Below are positions 9,125 to 18,591 of a stretch of DNA of 64,000 bases, piece after piece; the stretch's first letter is position 1, and each line of letters begins with the position of its first letter. This stretch comes from Myxococcales bacterium. GTDB lineage: Bacteria > Myxococcota_A > Polyangia > Polyangiales > Polyangiaceae. The position numbers were made by a program, and so were the translations under genes. Location of the stretch: assembly GCA_947473045.1 (NCBI GenBank), contig CANJCO010000020.1:1-64000 (forward strand), written 5' to 3'. A model generated the notes under the pieces. It saw only the letters and a program-made list of their open reading frames with translations. It was not told the origin of the DNA and did no database searches.

Positions 9125-10150
9125 TCAGCCGGCCGCGGCGCGCTTGATGGCCGACAGCGGCAGCGCTGAGACGTGGGCCGGAGCGCTGGCGTCCTTCGAC
9201 TTCCGACGAGCGACCGGCAGGCCAGCGTGAAGCTTCGCTCCCTCGAGGATGACCTCGCACAGGCTCCCGTAGTCGATTCCGGCGCCCTGCGCGATCTTCG
9301 GCAGCAGCGACGTAGGCGTCATGCCCGGCAGCGTGTTCACCTCGAGCACGTACTCATTTTCGCCCGCCGTCACGAGCAAGTCGACGCGGCAGGCGCCGGT
9401 CACGCCCAGCGCCCGTACGGCGCGCTCGGCGAGGTTCATCACGCCGCGAGCGCGCACCGAAGGCAGGCGCGGAGGTGTGACATATTCCGTCATACCGGGC
9501 GTGTATTTCGCGTGGTAGTCGTACAGACCGCTCTTCGGGACGACCTCGATCGCGCCGAGAACGCGGCCGTCGAGAACGCCCACGTGCACTTCCATCGCCG
9601 TGACGAAGCGTTCGACGAGCGCAGAGTCGTCGTGCTCGAGGGCAGTCGCGATGCCCGCTTGGAGCTCGGAGAGGTTGCAGGCCTTGGTGACGCCAACGCT
9701 CGAACCTTCGGCGCGCGGCTTGACGATCACGGGGAAGCCGAAGCTGCCGTGGAGCTCCTCGAGGTCGTCCAGATCGCTCCGCGAAGCGACGTAGTACGGG
9801 GGCGTCGGCACGTTGTGCAGTCGGAACAGCTCTTTCGCCTTGAGCTTGTCCATGGCGAGCGCGCTGGCGAGCACGCTGGAGCCCGTGTAGGGCACGCCCA
9901 TCAGCTCGAGCAAGCCCTGAATGCAGCCGTCTTCTCCGCCCTTGCCATGGAGGGCGAGAAACGCCACGTCGATCTTCGCGGCGCGAACGAGCTCGTCAAC
10001 GCCGCGCGTCGCCGGGCCAAACGAAATGCGCACCACATCGTGGCCACGCTCTTCGAGAGCGCGTGCCACGCCCTCGCCGGTCCGAAGCGACACATCGCGC
10101 TCAGCGCTCATGCCGCCCATCAGAACCCCCACGCGTCGCATCTTGTTCAT
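9125..10150 (-). CDS. ddl: D-alanine--D-alanine ligase
   Basis: An ATP-grasp ligase that joins two D-alanines for the peptidoglycan pentapeptide, acting in the cytoplasm. The 341 residues show the family blocks LHGKGGEDGCIQGLLE, PYTGSSVLASALAMDK, PVIVKPRAEGSSVG and VLEVNTLPGMTPTSL, the last containing the magnesium-binding Glu and Asn. The ATG at 10150 has a clear ribosome-binding site GGAGAGG just upstream. A longer frame from 10216 adds about 22 residues before this site and is rejected. It stands apart from any mur or fts cluster, downstream of a PP2C phosphatase gene on the same strand. Confidence 0.93.
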   Translation of the reverse strand: MNKMRRVGVLMGGMSAERDVSLRTGEGVARALEERGHDVVRISFGPATRGVDELVRAAKIDVAFLALHGKGGEDGCIQGLLELMGVPYTGSSVLASALAMDKLKAKELFRLHNVPTPPYYVASRSDLDDLEELHGSFGFPVIVKPRAEGSSVGVTKACNLSELQAGIATALEHDDSALVERFVTAMEVHVGVLDGRVLGAIEVVPKSGLYDYHAKYTPGMTEYVTPPRLPSVRARGVMNLAERAVRALGVTGACRVDLLVTAGENEYVLEVNTLPGMTPTSLLPKIAQGAGIDYGSLCEVILEGAKLHAGLPVARRKSKDASAPAHVSALPLSAIKRAAAG

Positions 10151-10376
10151 TGGGTCCTCTCCAGATCGAAGCGCGGAGACTTCATGTCCGCGCGTTCGCC
10201 AGTCTTCCAACTTCAACTTTTAGGCCGAGGCGCGCGGGCCCAAACGTGTGGGAGATCGCGCGCGAGGTGCTCAAAGCCGCGTGTGGTTTGACACACACGC
10301 GTCGTCGCCATGCCTCACATTCGGGGCTATCAGCTGGCGCCGAACCGGGCCAACTTCTTGCGCAAACAATTCGTCG

Positions 10377-11180
10377 TCAGTCGAACTCGACGAGGATCGC
10401 GGTGATGTTGTCCTTGCCGCCGCGCTCGTTGGCGAGGTCGATGAAACGCTTCACCGCTGCCCGACCGCCGAGGTTGATCACGGGGGCGACGTCGGTCTCC
10501 CGCAAGTAACCGTGGAGCCCGTCGGAGCACAGCATAAAGCGGTCACCCGGCTCGATCGGCACGAGGCGCGTATCGACCTCGACGTATTCGCGGTTGCCCA
10601 CGGCGCGCGTGATCACGTTGCGATGGGGCGATACTTTCGCTTCTTCCTCGGTGATCAGGCCTTGTTTCAGCTGCCACGCGATGAGTGTGTGGTCTTCGGT
10701 CAGCTGCTCGACCACGCCCTTCGAGATGCGGTAGATGCGGCTGTCGCCCACCTGCGCGGTCACCGCGAAGCCGCCCGTCACGAACATCGCGCTGATGGTC
10801 GTGCCCATGCCGCTCTTCTCCTGATCGAGCTCGGCGAGCGAAAACACCATATACGTCGCGCTCTGAATGGCGCTTTCCATCATGCGGCAGGTCGCCCGCG
10901 CCGACGCTTCGTCGAGCGGAAGCGAGAGCGGCCTGAGGTCGCGGCTACCGCGCTTCACCATGCCGTAAACCGCGTCGACCGCCTCCTGGCTCGCGACCTC
11001 GCCGGCTGCGTGACCGCCCATGCCGTCTGCGACGACATACAGCCCCAGCGCGTCGTCCATGTAGAACGCGTCTTCGTTGGCCGCACGGCGCCGGCCTACG
11101 TCGGTGAGACCGAAGCCTCCGCGCTTCGTGTAGGTGGCGCCTGCAGCCGTGATTTTCTGGCTCGATCGTCGACTGGCCAT
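10377..11180 (-). CDS. PP2C-family Ser/Thr protein phosphatase
   Basis: A metal-dependent phosphatase of 267 residues that removes phosphate from Ser/Thr-phosphorylated proteins. The blocks GRRRAANEDAFY, VVADGMGGHAAGEVAS, GTTISAMFV, TAQVGDSRIYRI, LTEDHTLIAWQL, ITRAVG, LCSDGLHGYL and GGKDNITAILV cover the conserved motifs in order, including the metal-binding aspartates. The start ATG at 11180 gives a typical bacterial short form with no transmembrane segment. It is divergent from the FHIPEP export-gate gene and upstream of ddl. It is the natural counterpart of the Ser/Thr kinase genes elsewhere in the window (42367-44061), though no direct link is shown. Confidence 0.92.
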   Translation of the reverse strand: MASRRSSQKITAAGATYTKRGGFGLTDVGRRRAANEDAFYMDDALGLYVVADGMGGHAAGEVASQEAVDAVYGMVKRGSRDLRPLSLPLDEASARATCRMMESAIQSATYMVFSLAELDQEKSGMGTTISAMFVTGGFAVTAQVGDSRIYRISKGVVEQLTEDHTLIAWQLKQGLITEEEAKVSPHRNVITRAVGNREYVEVDTRLVPIEPGDRFMLCSDGLHGYLRETDVAPVINLGGRAAVKRFIDLANERGGKDNITAILVEFD

Positions 11181-11284
11181 GGGATGTCATCAGCATATCG
11201 AGCATCTCGCCGGGTGTCGCCTACCGCGTTCCTGGGGCGACGATCTCGGACCAGCCGCGCTTCGCTTTCGGTTAAGATTTCCGG

Positions 11285-13267
11285 GTGAGCAAGGCGGGTC
11301 TCTCGGGCATTCTTCGAAGACAATCCGGCGTCGGCGGCGCTGACATCGCGCTCGCGGGGGTCGTGATTTCGGTCGTCGCGATGATGATCGTGCCATTGCC
11401 GACCTGGCTGCTCGACGTTCTCATCGCGACCAACCTGAGCGTGTCGGTCGCGATCCTTCTGGTGGTGCTCTACGTTCCGGACGCGCTCGCCATCGCGACC
11501 TTCCCGACGTTGCTGCTGCTCACGACCCTCTTCCGGCTCGCGCTCAACGTCTCGTCATCGCGCCTCATCTTGCTCCAGGCCGACGCCGGCGACGTGATTC
11601 GCGCGTTCGGAAATTTCGTCGTCCGCGGCAACTACGTAGTCGGCGGCGTCGTGTTCGTGATCCTCACGGTGATTCAATTCGTCGTGATCGCCAAGGGCGG
11701 CGAGCGCGTGGCCGAGGTCAGCGCGCGCTTCGTGCTCGACGCGATGCCCGGCAAGCAAATGGCGATCGACGCCGAGCTGCGCAGCGGCACGATCGACGGT
11801 CTCGAAGCCCGCAGGCGCAGGCGCGGACTCTCGCGCGAGAGCCAGTTTTACGGCTCGATGGACGGCGCGATGAAGTTCGTCAAAGGCGACGTCATCGCCT
11901 CGCTGATCATCACGCTCGTCAATCTCATCGGCGGACTCGCGATCGGCGTCGCGCAAAAGGGCATGCCCGCGGTGGGCGCGCTCAAGCGCTACGGACTGCT
12001 CACCATCGGCGACGGGCTGGTCTCCCAGATCCCCGCGCTCGTGTTGTCGACCGCAGCCGCCGTGCTCGTGACCCGAACCGCGAGCGAGGAGCCCGACACC
12101 CCCCTTGGCGAGGAGCTGTCGCGCCAGCTGCTGGGCACGCCTCGCGCGCTCAACGTCGCGGCCGTGTTTGTGCTTCTGCTCGCGGCCATCCCTGGGCTGC
12201 CAACAGCGCCGTTTGCGGTGATTTCGGCGGCGCTGTTTGTCGTCGCCCGCGCGCGCACGCGCAAGCTCGCGCGCGACGATCAGCGAGCGGCGACCGAGCC
12301 TCCGGCGCAGACCGAAAAGCGAAGGGGCCCCGCGTTCGTGCCGATGGTTGTGCCGTGGAGCGTGGAGATCAGCGAAGACATCGCGTGGGCGCTCGAGGAC
12401 GCAGCGACAGCCTCCGGCGAGCTACGCGCTGGTCTGCGCGCGCGATCGGTCGGCCTTCGCGACATGTTGTTCGGCGAGCTCGGCGTGCCACTTCCGGCGC
12501 CGCGCGTGCGCACGGCGTCGGGCATGCCGGCGCGGCACGTCGTGATCTCCGTGCACGAAGTGCCAGCGGCGATCATGGCGATCCCGGCGAGCGTCGAGGA
12601 CGATGCAATCGCCGCGCACGTCGAGCGCGCCACGGGCGACGTCTTGCGCGCGCGCGCCGCCGAATTTCTCGGGCTGGCAGAGACGCAGCGACTACTCGAC
12701 GAGCTGGAGCAGTTCGCGCCGGCCACCGTGCGCAACGTCGTACCGAAGCCGGTGAGCCTGCACTTGCTCGCGGACGTGCTGCGCCGCCTGATCGAAGAGC
12801 GGGTCAGCGTGCGCGACTTGCGCGCGATTCTTGAGGCCCTCGCGACCGTGGCCGCGGCTGAAAAGGACCCACTCAACCTCGCCGAGTTCGTGCGCGGCCA
12901 ACTGCGCCGCGCGATCACCTTTAAGCTGACGCGAGGAGCCCCCCATTTGGGAGTATACTTGATCGATCCGCTGATCGAAGAGACCGTTCGCCGCGCGATC
13001 ACGCGCACGCCCAGCGGCGCCTTCCTCACGCTCGCGCCGGCGGCAGCCCGCGACGTGATCGCCTCGCTCAAGCGGGCGATCGCCGAGGGCCGATCCGCAG
13101 GCGACGAAGAGCTGCCCGTCCTGCTCACGCAGCCGGACATCAGGCGGTTCGTGCGCAAGCTGATTGACGTCGAGCTTCCGGATGTCACGGTGGTCAGCTT
13201 CGCCGAGCTGATGCCTGAAGTGTCGCTGCGTCCTGTCGCGCGCGCCCATATGGGCGGCATCGGCTGA
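11285..13267 (+). CDS. FHIPEP-family type III export-gate protein (FlhA/SctV-like), orphan
   Basis: A large inner-membrane protein of the type III secretion/flagellar export apparatus, 660 residues. The N-terminal half has about eight membrane segments and contains the family signature around LFRLALNVSSSRLILL, the cytoplasmic loop after VIAKGGERVAEVSARFVLDA, and FVKGDVIASLIITLVN. The C-terminal half is the cytoplasmic ring-forming domain, including a LHLLADVLRRLIEERVSVRD block and a RRFVRKLIDVELPDVTVVSF block near the end. It starts with GTG at 11285. In flagellar and injectisome loci this gene is normally surrounded by sctRSTU/flhB or fli genes; none occurs here. Whether it is FlhA-like or SctV-like cannot be decided by eye. 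Confidence 0.9.
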   Translation: MSKAGLSGILRRQSGVGGADIALAGVVISVVAMMIVPLPTWLLDVLIATNLSVSVAILLVVLYVPDALAIATFPTLLLLTTLFRLALNVSSSRLILLQADAGDVIRAFGNFVVRGNYVVGGVVFVILTVIQFVVIAKGGERVAEVSARFVLDAMPGKQMAIDAELRSGTIDGLEARRRRRGLSRESQFYGSMDGAMKFVKGDVIASLIITLVNLIGGLAIGVAQKGMPAVGALKRYGLLTIGDGLVSQIPALVLSTAAAVLVTRTASEEPDTPLGEELSRQLLGTPRALNVAAVFVLLLAAIPGLPTAPFAVISAALFVVARARTRKLARDDQRAATEPPAQTEKRRGPAFVPMVVPWSVEISEDIAWALEDAATASGELRAGLRARSVGLRDMLFGELGVPLPAPRVRTASGMPARHVVISVHEVPAAIMAIPASVEDDAIAAHVERATGDVLRARAAEFLGLAETQRLLDELEQFAPATVRNVVPKPVSLHLLADVLRRLIEERVSVRDLRAILEALATVAAAEKDPLNLAEFVRGQLRRAITFKLTRGAPHLGVYLIDPLIEETVRRAITRTPSGAFLTLAPAAARDVIASLKRAIAEGRSAGDEELPVLLTQPDIRRFVRKLIDVELPDVTVVSFAELMPEVSLRPVARAHMGGIG

Positions 13268-13282
13268 CCCGCGCACACGCGG

Positions 13283-14209
13283 TCACATGCGCTGGCGAAC
13301 CATCTTTCGAGGCACGGCGCCGCTGCGCATGATGAGCTGCTTGGCCGCGCGTTCGAGCAGCGGATGAATTTTCTTACCGATGAACATCGCGAGCAGGTGC
13401 GGATGCGTGTCCGCGAGCTTTTTTAGCGCCCGCTCGGCATTTTTCATGTCCTGATTCGCGGCATACGCGAAGGCGCGCGCGCGGTACATCTGAATGCGCA
13501 TCTCGCCCATGCTCTCGTCTTCCGGGTCGAAGAGGTCGAGCGTGTCGACCGCCTTCTTCGCGGCGCCCGTACGGGCCCACGTCTCGGCCGACACTGTCGC
13601 CAGCATGGCGCGCGTCTTGGGCTCCTGCTGCTTGCCGAGCTCGAGTTGATCGACGAGCGCGCGCGCCTTCTGAGGCTCGTTCATGGACAGGTGCAGGTTC
13701 GCCCGCATCGCGCGAACCTGATCGCTCATGCCCGGCAGATTCACTTTGCCCAGGTCGATCGATTCGAGCGTCTCGAGGGCGACCTTCGGATCGTCCTGCA
13801 TCTCGAGCTGCGCGCGAGCAATGAGCGCTTGCGCGTCGTCTTTTTTGAAGCCCGTCTTGAGCTTCTCGAGAGCCTCTTTGCGGCCCTCGGCGGTGTCGGC
13901 TCCGCGGAGAATTGAGCCGAGCGCTTGCGTCTTTTGGACGTAGCGATGAAGCCACGCGCCCGCGCCGACCACGATCGCCGTTACGGCAGCCGCCACGTAA
14001 ATCGGCCACGCAGTGTGCTGCCACGAGTAGAGGCCGCCCGCGAGCACCCAGCCGATCACGACCGCGCCGCCGACGCGAATGTAGAGCTTGCTCATGTCGA
14101 CCGAGGGAGCGTCACCCTGCTGCGACTTGGCGAGCTCCCGCAGCTCGCGCTGCACGTCGCCCTGGCTCTTGTTCTTCCGGGATTTGGTGGGGAGGCTCGC
14201 TTCGGACAC
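13283..14209 (-). CDS. Membrane-anchored TPR-like protein of unknown function
   Basis: A 308-residue protein with a charged N-terminus (about 45 residues, Lys/Arg/Gln-rich), two closely spaced membrane segments (about residues 47-62 and 68-88), and a helical C-terminal part with TPR-like spacing (for example AQALIARAQLEMQDDPKVAL and RAFAYAANQDMKNAERALKK). This suggests a scaffold held at the inner membrane with the repeat domain in the cytoplasm. It is convergent with the export-gate gene and starts with GTG ten bases after the stop of the PerM-like gene, so it is likely in an operon with it. No catalytic motif is visible. Confidence 0.75.
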   Translation of the reverse strand: MSEASLPTKSRKNKSQGDVQRELRELAKSQQGDAPSVDMSKLYIRVGGAVVIGWVLAGGLYSWQHTAWPIYVAAAVTAIVVGAGAWLHRYVQKTQALGSILRGADTAEGRKEALEKLKTGFKKDDAQALIARAQLEMQDDPKVALETLESIDLGKVNLPGMSDQVRAMRANLHLSMNEPQKARALVDQLELGKQQEPKTRAMLATVSAETWARTGAAKKAVDTLDLFDPEDESMGEMRIQMYRARAFAYAANQDMKNAERALKKLADTHPHLLAMFIGKKIHPLLERAAKQLIMRSGAVPRKMVRQRM

Positions 14210-14218
14210 GGCGTGGCT

Positions 14219-15526
14219 CTAGCCCGGCGGAGCGCCTTCTGCAATTGTCGACGCATCGGCGGCGCTGACCGGCGCTGTACGAGCCTCGCGAAAGACCGCG
14301 TCGAAGTGCAGAAACAGGCTCTGCGCGATCGATAGACACGGCACCGCGAGCAGCGCGCCCACCGCGTGGAAGAAGTGCTCGCCGGCGATGAGCGAAAACA
14401 CCACGAGCACCGGATGAATCCGCGCCGAATCTCCCATGATTTTCGGGTTTAGAAGATTCGCCTCGAGCTGATGAATCCCGATGATCCACACCAGCACGAA
14501 CGCGGCGGTGCCGACCGACTGCGTCAGGCCGAGCGCGACCGCCGGAACGCTCGAGATGATCGAGCCGAAAATCGGAATAATCGACAAAACGGTCGCGACG
14601 AGCGCGAGCACCGGCCAGTATTTCAGCCCGACGATCGCGAATCCGACGGCGCTGAGCGCGCCATTGATGACACAGATGATCAACTGCCCCCGCACGACGC
14701 CCGACAGGCCGCGATCGACGCGCGTGAGGAGCGACGAAAATGCGTCGCGGGAACCGGGGGCCAGCAGCGACGCGAAGAAGCCGATCACCTTCTCGCGGGT
14801 GAGCATCAAGTACGCCGAGAGCATGAGCGTGATGCCGAAGACGAAGATCGCCCGAACGAGCGAAGCGACCAGATTTCCGCCCAATTTCAGCAGCTCGAGC
14901 GCGTTCGACTGAAGATAACCGACGGTCTTTTGGCCGGCGTCGTCGACGAGCTTTCCGAGCTCAAATTTTCCGGCAGGAGGCTCTCGCGCGGCGATCGCGA
15001 AGCCCGCTTGACCGCGCGGGACGACCACGAATCCCGCGCCGACCTCGACGGCGTAGCTGCCATCGGCCTGCGGCTTCACCAGCAGCGCCGGCTCGGCTGG
15101 GCGCATCTGCGCATTGGGAGGCTGCAACACGCCCGCGGCCTCGAGGCGGCCCTGCGCGCCGTCGACCCAGTGCTCCTTCACGACCTGCGCCTGCCGGGGC
15201 AGTTCGCGCCGCAGATTGCCAAGCTCGTCCGCTACGCGCGGCGCGCACACACGCACCGCGAGCCCGATCGAGCCGAGCACCGAGACGTACGCGAGCACGA
15301 TCGCAAGACCGCGCCGCACGCCGCGGGCCTCGGCCCACGACACCAGCGGCGTGAGCAGATACGCGAGCACCGCCGCGAGCACGAAGGGGAGCATCACGTC
15401 GCGCGCGGCGAACATGGCGGCAAGCGCGATCGTCGACGCGACCGCGAGAAACACGGGACGCTGCCAGCGGAGCGGCACGAGCCCTTCGTGATTCACGCCA
15501 GTGCCTTTTGGTTCGTGCGCATGCAT
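14219..15526 (-). CDS. AI-2E/PerM-family permease
   Basis: An inner-membrane protein of 435 residues in the family that includes PerM, TqsA and YdiK. Hydrophobic segments occur in the typical 2-1-2-3 pattern, with a soluble loop of about 100 residues after the third segment. The family blocks LLTRVDRGLSGVVRGQLIICVINGALSAVGFAIVG and the C-terminal pair NPKIMGDSARIHPVLVVFSLIAGEHFF are clear. The ATG at 15526 is preferred over an upstream GTG. Some members export autoinducer-2; most have unknown cargo or act as sodium/proton antiporters, so transport of AI-2 should not be assumed. It is followed directly by the membrane TPR gene. Confidence 0.85.
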   Translation of the reverse strand: MHAHEPKGTGVNHEGLVPLRWQRPVFLAVASTIALAAMFAARDVMLPFVLAAVLAYLLTPLVSWAEARGVRRGLAIVLAYVSVLGSIGLAVRVCAPRVADELGNLRRELPRQAQVVKEHWVDGAQGRLEAAGVLQPPNAQMRPAEPALLVKPQADGSYAVEVGAGFVVVPRGQAGFAIAAREPPAGKFELGKLVDDAGQKTVGYLQSNALELLKLGGNLVASLVRAIFVFGITLMLSAYLMLTREKVIGFFASLLAPGSRDAFSSLLTRVDRGLSGVVRGQLIICVINGALSAVGFAIVGLKYWPVLALVATVLSIIPIFGSIISSVPAVALGLTQSVGTAAFVLVWIIGIHQLEANLLNPKIMGDSARIHPVLVVFSLIAGEHFFHAVGALLAVPCLSIAQSLFLHFDAVFREARTAPVSAADASTIAEGAPPG

Positions 15527-15661
15527 GAGACACGCAACTAACACGTCACAGCCGCGCGCGGCGCAAGGCGCCGAAGCGTGCGTCCCCTGCCCCGCGCCAT
15601 CGCGCCCCCAGCGGCCCCCGTGAGCGTGGCCCGGTCAACCGCGCAGCGCCCCCCGCAGCAC

Positions 15662-15702
15662 AAAAAAGCGAAGGCGCGGGGGACATGCCCTCGCGCCTTC
15701 GC
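15662..15702 (-). terminator. Rho-independent terminator of rpsA
   Basis: Read on the minus strand, a 15-bp GC-rich stem with one mismatch (arms 15688-15702 and 15668-15682, five-base loop) is followed immediately by six T residues (A run at 15662-15667 on the plus strand). It lies 24 bases beyond the rpsA stop and is a textbook intrinsic terminator. Confidence 0.88.
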
Positions 15703-15725
15703 CACGCCAGAAGAGGCGGGACCTG

Positions 15726-17474
15726 TCAGTCCTTCTTCTCTTCGCCGATGCCGAGCTTCGCGCCAAGCTTTTGCTTGATCAGCTCGCCAATGGTGCCGCC
15801 GCCCTTGTCGTCCGCGCTCTTCTTGGGAGCCTGCGGGCTTCGCTTCTCGGCCTTCGCCGCAGCGGGACGCTCACCCTCACCGATACGCATCGAAAGCGTG
15901 AGCTTGCGATCCTGCGTGTCGATGTTGGCGATTTCGGCCTTGAGCACGTCGCCGATTTTGTAGGTCTCGACACCCTCCGGCAGGACGAGATCGCCCTGGG
16001 AGACGAGGCCTTCGACGCCGTCGCGGACGCGTACGAATACGCCGTAGTCGACGATGCTAACGACCTTGCACTCTTCGATGACCTTGCCCGGGGGCAGCTC
16101 GTTGAAGATTGAGGGCCACGGATCGTCGTAGAGCTGCTTGATGCCGAGGGACACCTTCTTCTCGTCGTGGTTGATCGAGAGAATGATGGCCTCGACGTCG
16201 TCGCCCTTGTGAAAGAGGTCGGACGGGTTGTTGACCTTGGCCGTCCACGAGAGATCGCTCTTGTGAACCATGCCGTCGACGCCCTCTTCGATGCCGACGA
16301 ATACGCCGTAATCGGTGAGCGAGCGCACCTTGCCGCCGATTTTGTCGCCGGGGTGGTACTTCTCAGTGAAGACGGTCCAGGGATCGGGCTCGAGCTGCTT
16401 GAGGCCGAGCGAGATGCGCTTGGCTTTTGCGTCGACTTCGAGCACCTGGCAGTCGAGCTCTTGCCCAACTTCGAGGAGCTTCGAGGGGTGCTTGACCTTC
16501 TTGGTCCAGCTCATCTCGCTGACGTGGATGAGACCTTCGACGCCCGGCTCGAGCTCGACGAACGCACCGTAATCGGTGATCGACTGAACCTTGCCGTGAA
16601 CGCGCTTGCCCGGCGGATACGCCTCTTCGGCGTGGCTCCAGGGGTCTTCCTGCGTCTGCTTGAGGCCGAGGCTGACGCGCTCGGTCTCGGCGTTGTACTT
16701 GAGCACCTTGACGGTGACCTCGTCGCCGACCTGGAACACTTCGCTCGGGTGGTTGACGCGGCCCCAGCTCATGTCGGTGATGTGGAGCAAGCCATCGATG
16801 CCGCCGAGGTCGACGAAGGCGCCGTACTCGGTGATGTTCTTGATGACGCCCTTGACGACCTTGCCCTCTTCGAGGGTCTCGAGAGTCTTGGTCTTGATCT
16901 CGTCGCGCTCACGCTCCAGCAGCGCGCGGCGCGAAAGCACGATGTTCCCGCGCTTTTCGTGGAACTTGATGAACTTGAAGCTGTAGGTCTGACCGATGAG
17001 CTTGTCGAGGTTGCGGATGGGGCGCAGATCGACCTGGCTGCCCGGCAGAAACGCCTTCACTCCGCCGCGGATGGTGACCGAGAGGCCGCCCTTGACGCGC
17101 TGGGTGATGGTGCCTTCGACGAGCTCGTCGTTCTTGTAGGCTTTGACCAGCTCCTGCCACACCTTGGCCTTGTCGGCCTTCTCCTTCGAGAGGGTGACGA
17201 GGCCGTCATCGTTCTCGCGGCTCTCGATGTAGACTTCGATCTGATCGCCGGCCTTGATATCGGTCGTGCCGTTGGCGTCGAAGAACTCGCTGATCGCGAT
17301 GACGCCTTCGCTCTTGCCGCCGATGTCGATGACGACGTTGTCGCGCTGAACCGCGACGACGGTGCCCATGACGATTTCGCCTTCTTTGACGAAGGCTCCG
17401 CCCAACATGCTCTGCTCGAACAGGGCCGCGAAGCTGTCGTCGCCGCCGGTAAACTGCTCTTCTGTGGTGGTCAC
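15726..17474 (-). CDS. rpsA: 30S ribosomal protein S1
   Basis: Binds mRNA at the ribosome and promotes translation initiation. The 582 residues hold six S1/OB repeats: two divergent ribosome-docking repeats (about 30-180) and four RNA-binding repeats, each with the pattern YGAFV or YGVFV followed by GLIHVSEMSW-like strands, ending in a Lys/Ala-rich tail. The length is that of Gram-negative S1. It lies on the same strand downstream of aroA and cmk, the conserved aroA-cmk-rpsA order, but a lipoprotein gene is inserted after cmk. Its own promoter candidate (17608-17636) and terminator suggest separate, strong expression. Confidence 0.95.
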   Translation of the reverse strand: MTTTEEQFTGGDDSFAALFEQSMLGGAFVKEGEIVMGTVVAVQRDNVVIDIGGKSEGVIAISEFFDANGTTDIKAGDQIEVYIESRENDDGLVTLSKEKADKAKVWQELVKAYKNDELVEGTITQRVKGGLSVTIRGGVKAFLPGSQVDLRPIRNLDKLIGQTYSFKFIKFHEKRGNIVLSRRALLERERDEIKTKTLETLEEGKVVKGVIKNITEYGAFVDLGGIDGLLHITDMSWGRVNHPSEVFQVGDEVTVKVLKYNAETERVSLGLKQTQEDPWSHAEEAYPPGKRVHGKVQSITDYGAFVELEPGVEGLIHVSEMSWTKKVKHPSKLLEVGQELDCQVLEVDAKAKRISLGLKQLEPDPWTVFTEKYHPGDKIGGKVRSLTDYGVFVGIEEGVDGMVHKSDLSWTAKVNNPSDLFHKGDDVEAIILSINHDEKKVSLGIKQLYDDPWPSIFNELPPGKVIEECKVVSIVDYGVFVRVRDGVEGLVSQGDLVLPEGVETYKIGDVLKAEIANIDTQDRKLTLSMRIGEGERPAAAKAEKRSPQAPKKSADDKGGGTIGELIKQKLGAKLGIGEEKKD

Positions 17475-17607
17475 TATGTAGATCCTGACTGGCCGCTCGC
17501 AGGCTTGACTGCCGGCGCGCGGGCTATGGGTTACTCACGGGTGATCGCTTGGCCGTTGACAGGGGCGGAGGACGAACCTCCCCCTGACTGCGGCCGCGGG
17601 GCTTTGG

Positions 17608-17636
17608 TTCGTACGACAGGCGCAGCAGCGTGTCAA
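17608..17636 (-). promoter_or_regulatory. Candidate sigma-70 promoter of rpsA
   Basis: On the minus strand a perfect TTGACA (17636-17631) and TACGAA (17613-17608) are separated by 17 bases. Transcription would begin near 17601, leaving a leader of about 125 bases before the rpsA start. That leader contains a small hairpin with GGAGG/CCTCC arms around 17565-17580. S1 is autoregulated through its leader in enterobacteria; whether this leader does the same is inference. Confidence 0.5.
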
Positions 17637-18586
17637 AGCGGATCGGGAGCTGCGGGCCGCATCGCGTCGTCACCGAGCGCGCCGAGCAGCCATTCCGGCA
17701 GGCTCGCGCGAACGTGAACGACCGAGCCTGCCTGCGCCACCGCGGCCGTAGACAGCCATGCCCAGCGGGGCCCCCCTCGCCTCGTGAACGCCCCGATGAG
17801 GTCGCCTACGAGCCCGCGCGCGCGTTCGGCCTCTGCAGGCGCCGCGTAGGCGAGCTCGAGGGTGACGGCGTCGGTACGTGCGTCTGCAGACGCCCCGGTG
17901 CGAAGCGACAGGTCGAAGCTGCGGAGCTCGCGAAACATCGGCTCGAGCAGGCTTACGTGCGCTCGCGGAGCCATCGCTCGAAGGGCGCCGCCGGAGAGAT
18001 GAAGCGAGACGGGCGCCGGGTCGACGTCGGCGAGCTCGGCAAACACGGGCCTGCCATGTTCGCGACCCAGCGCGCGTCGGAGGCGCTGTTCACCTTCGCC
18101 GGCGCTTATCACCCACGATCGGTCAAGCAGTACGAAAAGCGCGCCCTGCGCCGGAACGAAGTCGAAGGCGTCGGCGTACGCCACACCGAGCGGCGAGCGG
18201 CGCCACTGGGCCGCCCCGTCCGCGCCCGCCGCGCGCGTCGGATCGATGCTGGCCGGAACGCCGCGGAGCACGACGACCGGCGGCGTTTGCGCTTCGAAGA
18301 GCACGACCACCTCGCCCGCAGCGCTGAGCGCGCGAGACACATCGACGCTGGGCGAAAGTGCGCGGCCGCTCAGTGCCACGTCGAGCGCGCGAAGCGCCGG
18401 AGCATACAGCGCGTCGGCGCGAAGTGCGCGCAAGTCGACGCGAAGTACGCCCGCGCCAGGCGAAGCAGCAAGCTCCTGCATCCACGCGCCGCTGAGCGGA
18501 ATTGGCGCCTCGCGCGTCACACCCCGCGCACGCGGAGCGCACGCCGCCGCGACAACCATCGCGAAGGCGGCGACCCTACGAAACAT
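17633..18586 (-). CDS. Lipoprotein of unknown function (between cmk and rpsA)
   Basis: A 317-residue product with a signal sequence and lipobox-like AAAC (Cys16), so it is likely exported and lipidated. The mature part is an alpha/beta protein with phrases such as VLRVDLRALRADALYAPAL and LFVLLDRSWVISAGEGEQRL. The same layout is seen in the lipoprotein at 21866-22846 on the other side of aroA, which suggests distant paralogy. It starts five bases after the cmk stop, so it is co-transcribed with cmk, and the rpsA promoter overlaps its 3' end. No enzymatic motif is recognised. Confidence 0.75.
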   Translation of the reverse strand: MFRRVAAFAMVVAAACAPRARGVTREAPIPLSGAWMQELAASPGAGVLRVDLRALRADALYAPALRALDVALSGRALSPSVDVSRALSAAGEVVVLFEAQTPPVVVLRGVPASIDPTRAAGADGAAQWRRSPLGVAYADAFDFVPAQGALFVLLDRSWVISAGEGEQRLRRALGREHGRPVFAELADVDPAPVSLHLSGGALRAMAPRAHVSLLEPMFRELRSFDLSLRTGASADARTDAVTLELAYAAPAEAERARGLVGDLIGAFTRRGGPRWAWLSTAAVAQAGSVVHVRASLPEWLLGALGDDAMRPAAPDPL

Positions 18587-18591
18587 GCAGA

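Noticed and set aside
10278-10301. Terminator between ddl and the PP2C gene
   Set aside because: An 8-bp inverted repeat (CGCGTGTG/CACACGCG) is present, but no T run follows on either strand.
16167-17717. 516-residue frame on the plus strand opposite rpsA
   Set aside because: It is the antisense of a certain ribosomal gene, rich in Asp, Leu and Val from codon mirroring, with no family motif.
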